Shown here: piece by piece, positions 10,226 to 19,653 of the stretch
Layout: each line of letters starts with the position of its first letter
How positions within the stretch are numbered: position 1 is the first letter of the stretch
Assembly (NCBI GenBank): GCA_947494335.1
Contig: CANLUT010000005.1
Span: forward strand, 213,828 to 277,827
DNA length: 64,000 nt
Direction of reading: 5' to 3'
From: Oligoflexales bacterium
GTDB taxonomy: Bacteria; Bdellovibrionota_B; Oligoflexia; Oligoflexales; RGVZ01
Notes under the pieces: generated by a model
The model's input: the letters and a program-made list of their open reading frames with translations, nothing else
Told to the model about the DNA's origin: nothing
Databases searched by the model: none
Made by a program: the position numbers and the translations under genes

Positions 10226-11752
10226 ATGAAAACTGGATTTAATAAAGAACCATGGAAAGCACTTCTACCAGAGACCTATGACTGGGCTGCAAAAGTTAAG
10301 CTCGATATGGTCTCTGCTATCGTTGCTGGTGCCACGCATGTCGTCGCCTTGGCCGAGGCTAAAGAGGGTGACGATTCGGTAAACCTAAATGCGCCTGAGT
10401 TGGCAGCTGATGTTCAGAAAAAGATTACGGAAGCGGTTGCTGCAGCCGGATGGAAAGGCTCTGGGAGTTTCGTTGCCATCGTTGACGGCAATCCTTACGT
10501 ATTGGTGTCCCCGACAAAAGTAAAGACGTCGAAGCCGCAGAAAAGTCGTGCGCTGGGACTTGATGCAGCGAGCGTCTTGAAAAATCTTAAGTCGTCTCGA
10601 GTTGTGCTCTGCAAGGCGGAGGGTCTTTGCACGAAGTCAGTTTTTGACGGTGTGGCCCAAGGATTTTATGCTCAAGGTTCATTTAAGGGTAAAAAGAAAG
10701 ATCCTTCCAAAAACCCGCTGCCGGGACATTTCAGTTTCTTTGGCGGAAAAATTGACGGTGATGACGAGAAGCACCTGCGCTCGATGATTCGGGCAACAGC
10801 TCTAACGCGGTTTATGCAAGATGCTCCGGCCAATTGGTTCGACCCGCTACGTTTTGCGGAAATCGCTGAAGACGTCTGCAAGGAAAACGGCATCAAAGTA
10901 ACAATTCACGATAAGGCATCATTGCAGACGCTTGGCATGGGTTCATTTCTCAGTGTTAACGCAGGTTCTGCAAATGAAGCGCGGATGATTGTCATGGAAA
11001 TTGATGGTCAGGATAACTCTAAGTCCGTCGCTCTGATTGGCAAAGGACTAACGTTTGATGCCGGCGGAGTTTCCCTCAAGCCCGGACTTGGCATGGAAGA
11101 GATGAAGTATGACATGTCAGGTGGAGCAGCCGTTTTGGGATCGGCGTTCTATTTCAGTCAGGTGAAACCGCCTGTTAAAACGATCTGTATTATTGGAGCG
11201 ACCGAGAACCTTATTAATTCACACGCCACCAAGCCAGGTGATGTGGTTGTCGCGATGAATGGTAAAACGATCGAAATTCAAAATACTGACGCTGAAGGGC
11301 GACTTGTGTTGGCGGACTTGGTTCACTATGCAAATGTCACGTTCAAGCCAGAAATGATGATCGACGTGGCAACATTGACGGGTGCCGTTTTGATTGCACT
11401 GGGTACTGTTGGCGCAGGACTGATGTCCAACGATGACGCAACCGCAGAGCATATCCTCAAAGCAAGTAAAGAAATCGGTGAGCCATTCTGGCAATTACCA
11501 CTTTGGCCTGAGCTTGAGCAGGAAACAAAGGGCACGACAGCCGATTTGAACAACATTGCAAAATCTTCAGTTAAAGCCGGAACCATCATGGGTGCCATGT
11601 TTATCAAGGAGTTTGTTGGTAACGCCAAGTGGGCTCACCTTGATATTGCTGGCACTGGCTGGAACTGCAAGGCCGTTGGATTCCCGGGCTCCGGAGGTTG
11701 TGCTTACGGCCTTCGGACCATGGTTGAGTCGGTGAAGCGTTTTGGCAAGTAA
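10226..11752 (+). CDS. pepA: Leucyl (M17 family) aminopeptidase
   Basis: 508 residues, standard for cytosolic M17 aminopeptidases, which remove N-terminal residues with two metal ions. The C-terminal catalytic domain aligns by constant offset with bovine leucine aminopeptidase: Lys273, Asp278, Lys285, Asp296, Asp355, Glu357 and Arg359 are all present in GKGLTFDAGGVSLKPG, KYDMSGG and NTDAEGRLVLADL. The N-terminal about 180 residues are the variable domain. AGGAG lies eleven bases before the ATG. The gph-like gene overlaps its 3' end by eleven bases, so the two are translationally coupled. PepA homologues in enterobacteria also bind DNA; nothing here tests that. Confidence 0.95.
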   Translation: MKTGFNKEPWKALLPETYDWAAKVKLDMVSAIVAGATHVVALAEAKEGDDSVNLNAPELAADVQKKITEAVAAAGWKGSGSFVAIVDGNPYVLVSPTKVKTSKPQKSRALGLDAASVLKNLKSSRVVLCKAEGLCTKSVFDGVAQGFYAQGSFKGKKKDPSKNPLPGHFSFFGGKIDGDDEKHLRSMIRATALTRFMQDAPANWFDPLRFAEIAEDVCKENGIKVTIHDKASLQTLGMGSFLSVNAGSANEARMIVMEIDGQDNSKSVALIGKGLTFDAGGVSLKPGLGMEEMKYDMSGGAAVLGSAFYFSQVKPPVKTICIIGATENLINSHATKPGDVVVAMNGKTIEIQNTDAEGRLVLADLVHYANVTFKPEMMIDVATLTGAVLIALGTVGAGLMSNDDATAEHILKASKEIGEPFWQLPLWPELEQETKGTTADLNNIAKSSVKAGTIMGAMFIKEFVGNAKWAHLDIAGTGWNCKAVGFPGSGGCAYGLRTMVESVKRFGK

Positions 11753-12398
11753 AACGCCTTTTGTTCTCTTCGATATGGATGGAACGCTGCTCGACACGCG
11801 TCACGATATTGCGCGCGCCGCTAATAACGCACGCAAGGAGTTAGGGCTGTCGCAGCTTTCGCTCGAGGAGGTGGTGCGTGCTGTGGGTGACGGTGTTAAT
11901 TTGTTTGTTAGCCGAGTCACCTATCCACAAGAAGACGCGCGGTTTCTTGATGCAAGAAAAGTTTTTATGCGTCACTACGCTGCGAATGTTACCGGTGATA
12001 CAAAGCCCTATGACGGCGTACCTGAGCTGTTAAATTTTTTGCGGGACAGCGGAATTCCCATGGGGGTCGTCAGTAACAAACCAGCTGCGCTTGTCGACGA
12101 GTTGGTGCGTTTTTTTAATTGGCAGCCCTTCTTCAAGACATGGCTCGGTGGTGATTCCACGGCAAAACCTAAACCGGACAAGGGACCTCTTGTACATGCT
12201 TTAAATGTTAGTGGATTAGATTTGACTCATCCTATTGTGATGGTTGGCGATGGGCATCAGGATGTGCTTGCAGCTAAGGCCATGCAGTGTCAGGCAATCT
12301 GGGTCAGCTGGGGCTTTAATCCTGAGCATCCCGCTGATTATCCGAGTTTTCGCGCGGATCATCCGCGCGATATTTCACGTTTTCTAATGACGCGCTAG
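11742..12398 (+). CDS. gph: HAD phosphatase, phosphoglycolate phosphatase-like
   Basis: 218 residues starting at a TTG that overlaps the end of pepA. All HAD motifs are visible: motif I FDMDGTLLDTR (nucleophile and acid Asp near residues 11 and 13), motif II GVVSNKPA, the lysine in TAKPKPDKG, and motif IV VMVGDGHQDVLAAKA. The helical cap after motif I is the Gph/PGMB type. Phosphoglycolate is the usual substrate of this subgroup, but the subfamily is promiscuous, so specificity is inferred. Co-transcription with pepA suggests housekeeping. No terminator is obvious in the 36 bases before the convergent lipoprotein gene. Confidence 0.8.
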   Translation: MASKTPFVLFDMDGTLLDTRHDIARAANNARKELGLSQLSLEEVVRAVGDGVNLFVSRVTYPQEDARFLDARKVFMRHYAANVTGDTKPYDGVPELLNFLRDSGIPMGVVSNKPAALVDELVRFFNWQPFFKTWLGGDSTAKPKPDKGPLVHALNVSGLDLTHPIVMVGDGHQDVLAAKAMQCQAIWVSWGFNPEHPADYPSFRADHPRDISRFLMTR

Positions 12399-12434
12399 GC
12401 TGGTTCGTATCGTTGTCAGTGATCGTCTGCCTAA

Positions 12435-12779
12435 TTAGAGGCATTCACCTTGGTAATATTGAATCATCACGGTCATATCTTTTTGCGACCGTAAGTCGCA
12501 TGTAGCTTTTGTTTCGTACCAAACATAGGCAGACGGATTGTACCATCGATTGTCGATGGCCGTCGCTTTTACTGCTGCTGGATCAATGGAGCAAGGCAAG
12601 GCTTTTTGCTTCAGTTTTTCCACCGCATTGGCAAGACAGTGTTTGACAATGTGAAGGTCTGAGGCTGTTGTCGGTTTGCCAACCGATGTGACATGGCTCG
12701 TGCTATTTTGAGAGCCCTTTACGCCGCAAGCAGATACTGCGAGCGCGAGTAGTGACGTCATGTAAAAGCGCTTTGTCAT
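12435..12779 (-). CDS. Small lipoprotein, unknown function
   Basis: 114 residues. The signal segment MTSLLALAVSAC gives a lipobox with Cys18; an in-frame earlier ATG is used because GGAGG lies eight bases upstream of it. The mature part has four cysteines (KHCLANAV, LPCSID, ATCDLRS and GECL at the very end) and a WYNPSAYVWYETKA segment, suggesting a small disulphide-bonded periplasmic domain. It converges on the gph-like gene. I recognise no family. Confidence 0.65.
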   Translation of the reverse strand: MTKRFYMTSLLALAVSACGVKGSQNSTSHVTSVGKPTTASDLHIVKHCLANAVEKLKQKALPCSIDPAAVKATAIDNRWYNPSAYVWYETKATCDLRSQKDMTVMIQYYQGECL

Positions 12780-13078
12780 AATTGGCCTCCAAAGCTCGGT
12801 GACACCGAGACTGTCCAGAGCAAATGGCGGGCCAATTTTAAGGTCCTGAATTCATTGATGCCTAACCAGTCCAGATGTCAAAGGCATTGACGGCCTGGGA
12901 TCATGGTTGGAGTTCACTGCCTGTTCTAAAGGGTTAAAGAGCGCACCTTGTCGCAGTGATTTCAAATTCCTTGCATTAACTGGAGGTAAGTATCTGAAAA
13001 TAATGGAATAATTTGCGTTAAAGCTCCCTTGTCTCATCTAATCTTAGTAAGTTACCGAATACCGTTTGGGAGCTGTCG

Positions 13079-14785
13079 ATGGGGTTCAGGCGAAAAGATT
13101 ATAAATTTCAGAAGACTGCAGGTGAAGAGGGTAGCCTGAGTATTGTCTTCGTGGTGCTGCTTTCAGCGGCGTCCCTTGTAGGTGTTTCCGCATTAGTGAA
13201 AAAGTATTCTGATGAGGGCAAGGTTGCCAAGCTAAATGAGCGTAGGGCCGACGCCGCGTTAAATCCGATAAATGCGGCGATCGTGGCGAAGTCCCTTTTC
13301 TCTCCGCCGGGTCTGTGGACAACGCCTAACTTGGTTGGTCAACCCTCTCGTATGCCGAGTCTATATGTAGATCCATATATCCCCTCGGCAGCCGTATTCA
13401 CGGGTAGTCCTCCTGCAGGATTGACGCTGGTAAATCCAAGTCCTGCCGGTAGCGCTATCTGGAGTAGCGCTGCCTATGCTAGTACCCGCAGTATTGATGT
13501 CTTTGCGGTTGATAGAAATCGATTAAATCCAGCTGGTCTCAACAGTTTGTTGACCGATGCGGCTGATGGCGGTTCGTTCGACGCTAGTTTGCTGTCACGA
13601 ATGCCAACAACAAAGTCTACGATCAAGAACTTTGTTCTCTCGCATTGTACGCCCACAGGTGCGCCGTCTCCGAGCTTTACCGGGGTTTATTGCGTTCAGG
13701 CTGATTTCATCACAGCAAACTATAGCGTTAACAGTAATGCAGCATCGGGAAGTAACTCATCAACGGTATTTTTAGGGACACTACCGGTTCCACCCCCGCC
13801 TGTGTGCAATGGTGTCGTCGTTCCACCAAACATTCAGCCAGGTGACACCAGAACCGTGACGGTTTCAGCATCGGGAGTTGTAACAGGCTACACGTTCTCC
13901 GTTAGAGCGATGGTTGGTGGAGTGATGCGAACGTACGTCAATCAGGATGTGAGTAGGGTTTTGACGGCAGCCAACAGCGTTCGGGGAACGGCTAATCTCG
14001 CGCCCTTGACCATCAACTTGTCAGATCTTAACTCGTTCAACTATACGACGATGCCGAGTGGAACCAGGCTTAGCGTTAATGTTTCCTTGAAAGGTGTTAC
14101 CGGTGCGGCAGTCGCTTGTCCTGCGCCCAACATCGTCGTCACAAGGCCTAGTTGCTCGTTGGCTTTCAATAAGACGACGCCCTATATGGCCGGAGAACTT
14201 GTGACTATGAATTACGGCCTTGCAAATTCGCGAACGGGCGATGTTTCGGACTATCAACAACAAAATATTGCCATGAGCGGACGACCTCCAGCGTCACCCG
14301 ATGGGAATCGGCAATATTCAGGCACAGCGCCCGGAGGCAACAACGTGCCTATATCTGCCTCAGTGACGCTGCGGCGCGGGCCTTTGGTGGTGGCGCAGTG
14401 TAGCACTTCAGGAATAAGCACTTTCCCGTGTCGGCCAAATCCAAACTTTGCAAGAGGTACACATTATGGAAATCAAGCGAACTGGGATCCGAGTCGGTTT
14501 TTAAGTATTCCGGGACGTTTGCCGTTTGAACTTTACAATCAAATTGCCGGAAATCCCGGGAACTCATCTCTTGTCGATTCAGCAGGCAACCGTACAGAGT
14601 TGTGTCAGCGAGTTTTTGGGCCTTATGCAGCGCCTTGGGGCGGGGGAGCATTGCGATACAGTAGTCCTGGTAACAACACGGTTTGTTTTGGTGTCAATGG
14701 GCGAGACTGTCGAAATGCAAAAGCCGCTGGTAATCCGCCTCACATCACCTGGACACTATGTCGCTGTGACATTAGATTTCCGTAG
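13079..14785 (+). CDS. Large pilin-like/PilX-like protein with repetitive ectodomain
   Basis: 568 residues. The N-terminus is a short charged leader, then GEEGSLSIVFVVLLSAASLV with a further VSALVKKYS: one hydrophobic helix after Gly, resembling PilX-type minor pilins, which lack Glu at +5. The exterior part (from about 60) is Ser/Asn/Pro-rich and contains at least two Ig-like stretches with paired cysteines (CNGVVVPPNI to about 350, and CSLAFNKTTPYMAGEL to about 455). It ends in a Cys-rich tail (FGVNGRDCRNAKAAG, LCRCDIRFP). GGGAG precedes the ATG by six bases. It is first of three collinear pilin-like genes. I infer a surface subunit or tip adhesin; no secretion ATPase is in the window. Confidence 0.55.
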   Translation: MGFRRKDYKFQKTAGEEGSLSIVFVVLLSAASLVGVSALVKKYSDEGKVAKLNERRADAALNPINAAIVAKSLFSPPGLWTTPNLVGQPSRMPSLYVDPYIPSAAVFTGSPPAGLTLVNPSPAGSAIWSSAAYASTRSIDVFAVDRNRLNPAGLNSLLTDAADGGSFDASLLSRMPTTKSTIKNFVLSHCTPTGAPSPSFTGVYCVQADFITANYSVNSNAASGSNSSTVFLGTLPVPPPPVCNGVVVPPNIQPGDTRTVTVSASGVVTGYTFSVRAMVGGVMRTYVNQDVSRVLTAANSVRGTANLAPLTINLSDLNSFNYTTMPSGTRLSVNVSLKGVTGAAVACPAPNIVVTRPSCSLAFNKTTPYMAGELVTMNYGLANSRTGDVSDYQQQNIAMSGRPPASPDGNRQYSGTAPGGNNVPISASVTLRRGPLVVAQCSTSGISTFPCRPNPNFARGTHYGNQANWDPSRFLSIPGRLPFELYNQIAGNPGNSSLVDSAGNRTELCQRVFGPYAAPWGGGALRYSSPGNNTVCFGVNGRDCRNAKAAGNPPHITWTLCRCDIRFP

Positions 14786-14815
14786 ATTAATTTAAGCGAT
14801 GGAGTTTTTTCAGGC

Positions 14816-15562
14816 GTGAAACTAGGAGCAAAAAATATTTTCGATTTGATTTTAAGGCCTCTGCTGTGGGGTGAGGTTGGAGCCTCTATGCCTGCAATTT
14901 TAGTGTCATCAGGAATTCTCGGTATTTTGGGCTTTGGTGTCATAAAGTCACTGGGTGAAGCTGGAAAATTTCAAAATGAAAATGCTGTGCGTGCCTCTGC
15001 GACAAAATTTCAAGATGTGATGCGAGCAGAGCTCGCCAAAACTGCCAGAAAATTCATTGCCGATGATTGTACTGGTAGTCGTTTTGGTGGGGTGTCTAAT
15101 CCGCTAAAGTTTGCGTTTGACAAGCTTGATATAAACTCTTTGGATAGCGGTGACAGCGTTTCCATGCGCTACACGACGACGCCTGTTGCACGCGCGTCTG
15201 ACCATAAAGATGCTGCCAAGCGCTGTACACAGCCGAGAAATGGAATTGCCAATGGGGCGAGGATCGGGGCTGGAGAGTACGCATATTTCTGTTTAAAGTT
15301 TGAGGCATCACAGAATTATGTTCAAAAAGGCAATCTCAGCACCCAGTCTTTTTGGCGCATCCCAGATACGTTCATGGAAGTTATGATTGTACCTGTTCAG
15401 CTACAGACAGATACGCCCATTTTGTGCCGCGACGTCAATGGTGGTGCTCAAGGTGCTAAGATCCTGTACTCAGTTTACTACTCTAGTCAATTTGGTGCGT
15501 CGTCTGGAGGATCTCTTGGAAAGCGCCTTTACGGGGTATTTTACGTGAGTGGGGATCAATGA
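14816..15562 (+). CDS. Pilin-like membrane-anchored protein
   Basis: 248 residues from a GTG at 14816, 30 bases after the large pilin-like gene. After a leader ending LLWGEVG comes ASMPAILVSSGILGILGFGV, a helix that follows a glycine in the way prepilin helices do, though without Glu5. The exported domain has Cys pairs (DDCTGSRF, KRCTQPRN, YFCLKFE, LCRDVNG). It likely forms a pseudopilin or minor pilin with its neighbours. The stop overlaps the region of the next start. Function is inferred from position and topology only. Confidence 0.5.
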   Translation: MKLGAKNIFDLILRPLLWGEVGASMPAILVSSGILGILGFGVIKSLGEAGKFQNENAVRASATKFQDVMRAELAKTARKFIADDCTGSRFGGVSNPLKFAFDKLDINSLDSGDSVSMRYTTTPVARASDHKDAAKRCTQPRNGIANGARIGAGEYAYFCLKFEASQNYVQKGNLSTQSFWRIPDTFMEVMIVPVQLQTDTPILCRDVNGGAQGAKILYSVYYSSQFGASSGGSLGKRLYGVFYVSGDQ

Positions 15563-15575
15563 TGAGCAGGCTGAC

Positions 15576-16361
15576 ATGAAAAAATTTTTGAATTATTTTG
15601 AGACCAAGAGATCTTGGAGAGGTTGGGATCGTCGAGCTGGAATGAGCCTGGTTGAACTTTTGGTCTCCATAGGTATTGCTGGAATCGTCATGACTTTTGC
15701 GGTTCGCTATTATCGCACATATCTAGAGCAGAAATGGGTGCAGGAGACCAAGTCAAATATGCAGGCGACCAAAGAGCAAGTGGCGGCTGTCTTGCGCAAA
15801 AAGATTCCTCGCTCCATCGCTGCACTTAGTGTGTCGCCGCCAACTACGAATGCGGCAGTCTGGACTTGCCCTTCCGGGGGGCCGTGTCGACTTTCCACAG
15901 ATGCTATCAATGGCATCCGAATTGAAGTGACTTGTACATCGACAAGTGGCATTTCGATTCTCGATAAAACCCCTTTTGATCAAGTTTCTGCGAATTTGAC
16001 TGGCCAATGTATCAAGTGTGGAAAAGGAACCAGGCCGGTGATGACCATCCAGCTATACACTGGAGGCGTTTTGACGAGTAGTAAGCAGTTTCCGCAGACT
16101 AATGCCTATAATAATTTAGTGGCGATGGGTATGTGCTTTGATGCTCCGTTGTACCAAGAAAACACTGGTACCGCGGCAGTCCCAAATATGGTCAATCGAT
16201 GGGATCGATGGAAGATCACACTTCTGCCGTACTATTTTACGCAGATGCCGACAGTAAGCCACTCTGCTGCTGAACTGGCAGCACGAATCAAATTCGTACC
16301 TGAACAGATCATGCTAGCGCCAGATGCCCAGCTTGGGCCCAATATGCGGATTATCAGATGA
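15576..16361 (+). CDS. Type IV prepilin-like protein with N-methylation motif
   Basis: 261 residues from ATG 15576; a GTG nine codons upstream overlaps the previous gene and is possible. The signal is canonical: DRRAG followed by MSLVELLVSIGIAGIVMTFA, with Gly at -1, Met at +1 and Glu at +5, then a long amphipathic helix (RYYRTYLEQKWVQETKSNM). Prepilin peptidase would cleave after the Gly. The globular part has several cysteines (WTCPSGGPCRL, GQCIKCGKG). Third of the pilin-like trio, and the one with the clearest processing site, supporting a type IV pilus or type II secretion context for all three. Confidence 0.8.
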   Translation: MKKFLNYFETKRSWRGWDRRAGMSLVELLVSIGIAGIVMTFAVRYYRTYLEQKWVQETKSNMQATKEQVAAVLRKKIPRSIAALSVSPPTTNAAVWTCPSGGPCRLSTDAINGIRIEVTCTSTSGISILDKTPFDQVSANLTGQCIKCGKGTRPVMTIQLYTGGVLTSSKQFPQTNAYNNLVAMGMCFDAPLYQENTGTAAVPNMVNRWDRWKITLLPYYFTQMPTVSHSAAELAARIKFVPEQIMLAPDAQLGPNMRIIR

Positions 16362-16406
16362 ATCTTTGAACTTGTTAGAGCGGCTTGCAAAAGCTACGAA
16401 CACAAA

Positions 16407-16655
16407 TCAGTTGCATGTTACCTGTATATTTGCACAGTAAATGTAATCGCCATCATGACCTGTCATAACTTCGTTTCTGAAGCAACGTGGACCCAAGTTC
16501 ATCCGACCATAGTCCACATTGACCTGACAAGATCCATCCTGAATCATGGTTCTGGCTCGCTCGGAAACTTGCTCAGCGTATGATGGTTGAAAAAAAGATA
16601 GCATTAGCCCGGCGCCAACTGCGCCAGAGATGACAGAAATAATCACTGTTTTCAT
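16407..16655 (-). CDS. Small exported protein, unknown function
   Basis: 82 residues. MKTVIISVISGAVGAGLMLS and then FFQPSYAEQ form a signal peptide (cleavage likely after SYA). Four cysteines in a 60-residue mature part (GSCQV, PRCFR, IYCANI, VTCN) suggest two disulphides. GGGAG lies seven bases before the ATG. It converges on the pilin-like operon and is followed, on the same strand, after the glucokinase gene. No family recognised. Confidence 0.6.
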   Translation of the reverse strand: MKTVIISVISGAVGAGLMLSFFQPSYAEQVSERARTMIQDGSCQVNVDYGRMNLGPRCFRNEVMTGHDGDYIYCANIQVTCN

Positions 16656-16678
16656 GCAGGATCTCCCGTGTAGTTGTT

Positions 16679-17665
16679 TTACAATCTAATGACGGAGCAC
16701 TGAATCGCCGCTCCCTTGAGACCGTTCACATCATCCATGATAACAAAAACCGGTATTGATTTCAGTAGCTCACTGAATCGACCTTTATCTGTAAATCCGC
16801 GCATAAAGTATTTTTGCAGATCGTTGCTTATACGTGGCGCGACACCTCCACCAAGGAAGACGCCCTGACGCGGAACGCATTTTAAGGACAAATTGGCGGC
16901 CTCTCGTCCATATAGCGTTGCATAAAGCGCAACAACGTCGCTTGCAAAGGGGTCACCTGCAGCGTTTGCTTTGATGATGGGTTCGCCCCAGTCAAATTGG
17001 CTTGATGGCAGGCTTCCCAAGTATGCAGGAAGTTCCGTCTTTCGATGTCCTGCCAAAAAGCGCGATAAATTCCTAAAGCCATCTCGTCCCCCAAGCACTC
17101 TTTCCCAACTTACGTGCTCGGGGTATTCGCGTCGTAAATACAGAAGCAACTCGTCTTCGATAGGGTTTGTGGGACTAAAGGATGCGTGGCCGCCTTCTCC
17201 TGGCATGGGGTGATGGGTTTTCCCATTCCAACCGATAATCGCTTCGCCGAGGCCCGTGCCTGCTGCGATCAATGCCATGGCTCCAGGGCCTGGTGAACCG
17301 GGATTGATCGTAAATTTTCCAGATGCCTCGAGACCAAGGAGTCCCCAGCCGTGGGATTCCATGTCGTTACAAATTTTAAATGGAGTGTGGAACGTGTGTT
17401 CCATCTCATCGGAATCGATACTCCAGCCAAGGTTTGTCAGGTGAACGCGACCATCGATCACGGGTCCAGCAACCCCAGCTCCAATGGCGTCAAATTTCAG
17501 TTCAGGGTTTTGCTTACACCAAGCCGTGACCATGGAAGGTAAAGAGCGAAAGTCGCTGCTCGCAAATTTTGTTAATCCTAGAATCTTTGTGACCTTGGTT
17601 CCTTCAAGCGTGCACTGTCCCAATGCAGACTTGGTCCCTCCGATGTCGATCGCCAGAATTTTCAT
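16679..17665 (-). CDS. glk: Glucokinase
   Basis: 328 residues from ATG 17665 (MKILAIDIGGTKSALG); a TTG three codons upstream is too close to the AGGAGG. This is the proteobacterial Glk type: phosphate loop DIGGTKSA, sugar-binding TNLGWSI and NDMESHGWG, ATP region IAAGTGLGEA, GEGGHASFSP (zinc-free glucokinase signature), and a C-terminal FLGGGVAPRI adenosine motif. It phosphorylates glucose to glucose-6-phosphate in the cytoplasm. It stands divergent from tesB. Length fits the family (about 320). Confidence 0.92.
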   Translation of the reverse strand: MKILAIDIGGTKSALGQCTLEGTKVTKILGLTKFASSDFRSLPSMVTAWCKQNPELKFDAIGAGVAGPVIDGRVHLTNLGWSIDSDEMEHTFHTPFKICNDMESHGWGLLGLEASGKFTINPGSPGPGAMALIAAGTGLGEAIIGWNGKTHHPMPGEGGHASFSPTNPIEDELLLYLRREYPEHVSWERVLGGRDGFRNLSRFLAGHRKTELPAYLGSLPSSQFDWGEPIIKANAAGDPFASDVVALYATLYGREAANLSLKCVPRQGVFLGGGVAPRISNDLQKYFMRGFTDKGRFSELLKSIPVFVIMDDVNGLKGAAIQCSVIRL

Positions 17666-17892
17666 ATGAGCCAATACCTCCTATCTGCCTTAATTTACCG
17701 ATAGAATGTCGGTCTAGCTAGCAGATAATCAAAGGCCGAATGATTGAGGGGTCTTCAGCAACGTAAGTATGTCTGATATTCTTTCTTCAGGTTTAACGCA
17801 GTTGGATAATCGGGCTTCAGACTCCTTGTGTCTTTGTAGTAACATCAGTCACTAGCGATTTGTTTTGATGCTGCCACCAAACAGGAGATGAA

Positions 17893-18765
17893 ATGTCGTC
17901 AAGCCCACTTGATAATTTGCTCAAGCTATTAAAAGTCACACCTGTTGAAAGTGATGTGTTTGTTGGGCATGCGCAGGATCTTGGTTTTGGCCAGCTTTTT
18001 GGAGGCCACGTGCTTGCCCAGTCGCTGATGGCCGCAGCTCAGACCATAGAATCCGATCGGTTGTGTCATTCCCTCCATGGATATTTTTTGCGTCTCGGTC
18101 GCACCAATGAACCGATTCATTACGAAGTGGACCGCGTGCGTAGCGGGCAAAGTTTTTCAACCAGGCTTGTCGTTGCAAAGCAGGGTGGTGTTGCGATATT
18201 TTCAATGTCGGCTTCATTTCAAAGGTTGGAACCAGGATTCTCGCATCAGGATTCCATGCCGCAAAATGTAAAGGGCCCTGACGGTCTTCTTAGCGAGCTC
18301 GAGCGTGTGCGGAGTGTGAAAGAAAAGATTCCCGAAAAGGCTCGCGATGCATTGACAGCAGATCGGGCCATTGAGATTCGTGTAGCAGATCCCGTAGATT
18401 ATTTTTCGCCTGAACAGCGACCAGCCATAAAAAATTCATGGTTCAGAACATTGGGTTCCGTGCAAGATCCTGATCCCTATCTGCATCAGGCTGTGTTGGC
18501 TTATGCCTCAGATTTTGGTTTGGCTTCTACCGCCGGGATGCCCCATGGCTTTACTTTCTTTAAACCTGGAATTCAAATTGCCAGTCTTGATCATTCCCTT
18601 TGGTTTCATCGCGCCGTCGATCTCGATGGATGGATGCTCTACGCCAAAGATAGTCCATCTGCAGCGGGTGCCCGTGGATTTAACCGCGGGCAGATTTTTA
18701 GTCATGACGGACAGCTCATGGCGTCCGTGGCTCAAGAGTCCTTAATTCGTGTCGCAAAAAAGTAA
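17893..18765 (+). CDS. tesB: Acyl-CoA thioesterase II
   Basis: 290 residues, two hot-dog folds in tandem as in TesB. FGGHVLAQSLMAAAQTI is the first hot-dog helix; the C-terminal domain contains SLDHSLWFHRAVDLDGWMLY, with the conserved Asp of the TesB catalytic triad in the DH pair, and RGFNRGQIFSHDG. It hydrolyses medium- and long-chain acyl-CoAs to fatty acid and CoA. AGGAG sits five bases before the ATG. Convergent with the pirin gene across only seven bases, so antisense transcription is likely unless termination is internal. Confidence 0.92.
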   Translation: MSSSPLDNLLKLLKVTPVESDVFVGHAQDLGFGQLFGGHVLAQSLMAAAQTIESDRLCHSLHGYFLRLGRTNEPIHYEVDRVRSGQSFSTRLVVAKQGGVAIFSMSASFQRLEPGFSHQDSMPQNVKGPDGLLSELERVRSVKEKIPEKARDALTADRAIEIRVADPVDYFSPEQRPAIKNSWFRTLGSVQDPDPYLHQAVLAYASDFGLASTAGMPHGFTFFKPGIQIASLDHSLWFHRAVDLDGWMLYAKDSPSAAGARGFNRGQIFSHDGQLMASVAQESLIRVAKK

Positions 18766-18772
18766 TGAGTGC

Positions 18773-19636
18773 CTATTCGTAGCGCCCCATAGTGCCAGCA
18801 TCGTAACCAAGAAATGCCTGAGTGATTTCTTCGCGCGTGTTCATCACAAAAGGACCAAGACCGACCATGGGTTCGCCCAGTGGTTCTCCGCCCATGAATA
18901 AAAGTTTTGAGTCTGTTTCTGCAGTTAAGGCAATTGTACTTCCAGCGCTGTCAAAAACGGCAAGTTCGACCTCACCAAACTGTTGGTTGTCATCAGTCTT
19001 GCATCGACCGCTGAGACAGAACAGCACGGCAGTATGATTCTCCGGAACGGTTAACTCCACAGGTTGACCTGCTTTAAGGCGAATATCCCATAGATTGACC
19101 GGTGTTTGGGTGACCGCTGGCCCCTTTTTCCCGCAGTACTCGCCTGCGATGATGCGAAGCTTCCCCGCTTGGTTCGGAAGATCGACGGTTGGGATATCTG
19201 ATTCCAAAAGTGTCTGATAACGGGGCCTAAGAGATTTGTCTTTGGCCCTTAGATTAACCCAAAGTTGAATGACCTCAAATAAACCGCCGGCTTTCTGGAA
19301 AGTCTCGCTGTGCATCTCTTCATGAAGAACACCTGCGCCGGCAGTCATCCATTGAACATCTCCAGGGCCTACAGTCCCTGTGCTCCCAGAGGAATCTCTA
19401 TGGGTGACCTCACCACTGTAAATGATCGTTACGGTTTCAAAACCGCGATGAGGATGCTCGCTAACGCCTTTCTGGCCAGACGACGGCGGAAACTCATGAG
19501 GACCGGCGTAGTCTAGAAGTAGAAATGGTGAAATTTTCTTGCCTAGATCGTTGTAGCCAAACATGTTGCGTACGGGAAAGCCGTTGCCAACCCAGTGATT
19601 GCTTCTTGGCTTTTGGATGGTGACGATCTTTTTCAA
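18773..19636 (-). CDS. Pirin family protein
   Basis: 287 residues from a TTG at 19636, preferred because GGGGAG lies nine bases upstream; an earlier TTG at 19657 overlaps the hldE stop. Two cupin domains. The N-terminal one has the metal-binding pattern SEHPHRGFETVTIIYSG, then VQWMTAGAGVLHEEM, with the three His and one Glu of iron-binding pirins. Bacterial pirins include quercetin dioxygenases and redox regulators. The role here is unknown. It sits directly behind hldE on the same strand and probably shares its transcript. Confidence 0.85.
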   Translation of the reverse strand: MKKIVTIQKPRSNHWVGNGFPVRNMFGYNDLGKKISPFLLLDYAGPHEFPPSSGQKGVSEHPHRGFETVTIIYSGEVTHRDSSGSTGTVGPGDVQWMTAGAGVLHEEMHSETFQKAGGLFEVIQLWVNLRAKDKSLRPRYQTLLESDIPTVDLPNQAGKLRIIAGEYCGKKGPAVTQTPVNLWDIRLKAGQPVELTVPENHTAVLFCLSGRCKTDDNQQFGEVELAVFDSAGSTIALTAETDSKLLFMGGEPLGEPMVGLGPFVMNTREEITQAFLGYDAGTMGRYE

Positions 19637-19653
19637 TTGGATGTACTCCCCGA

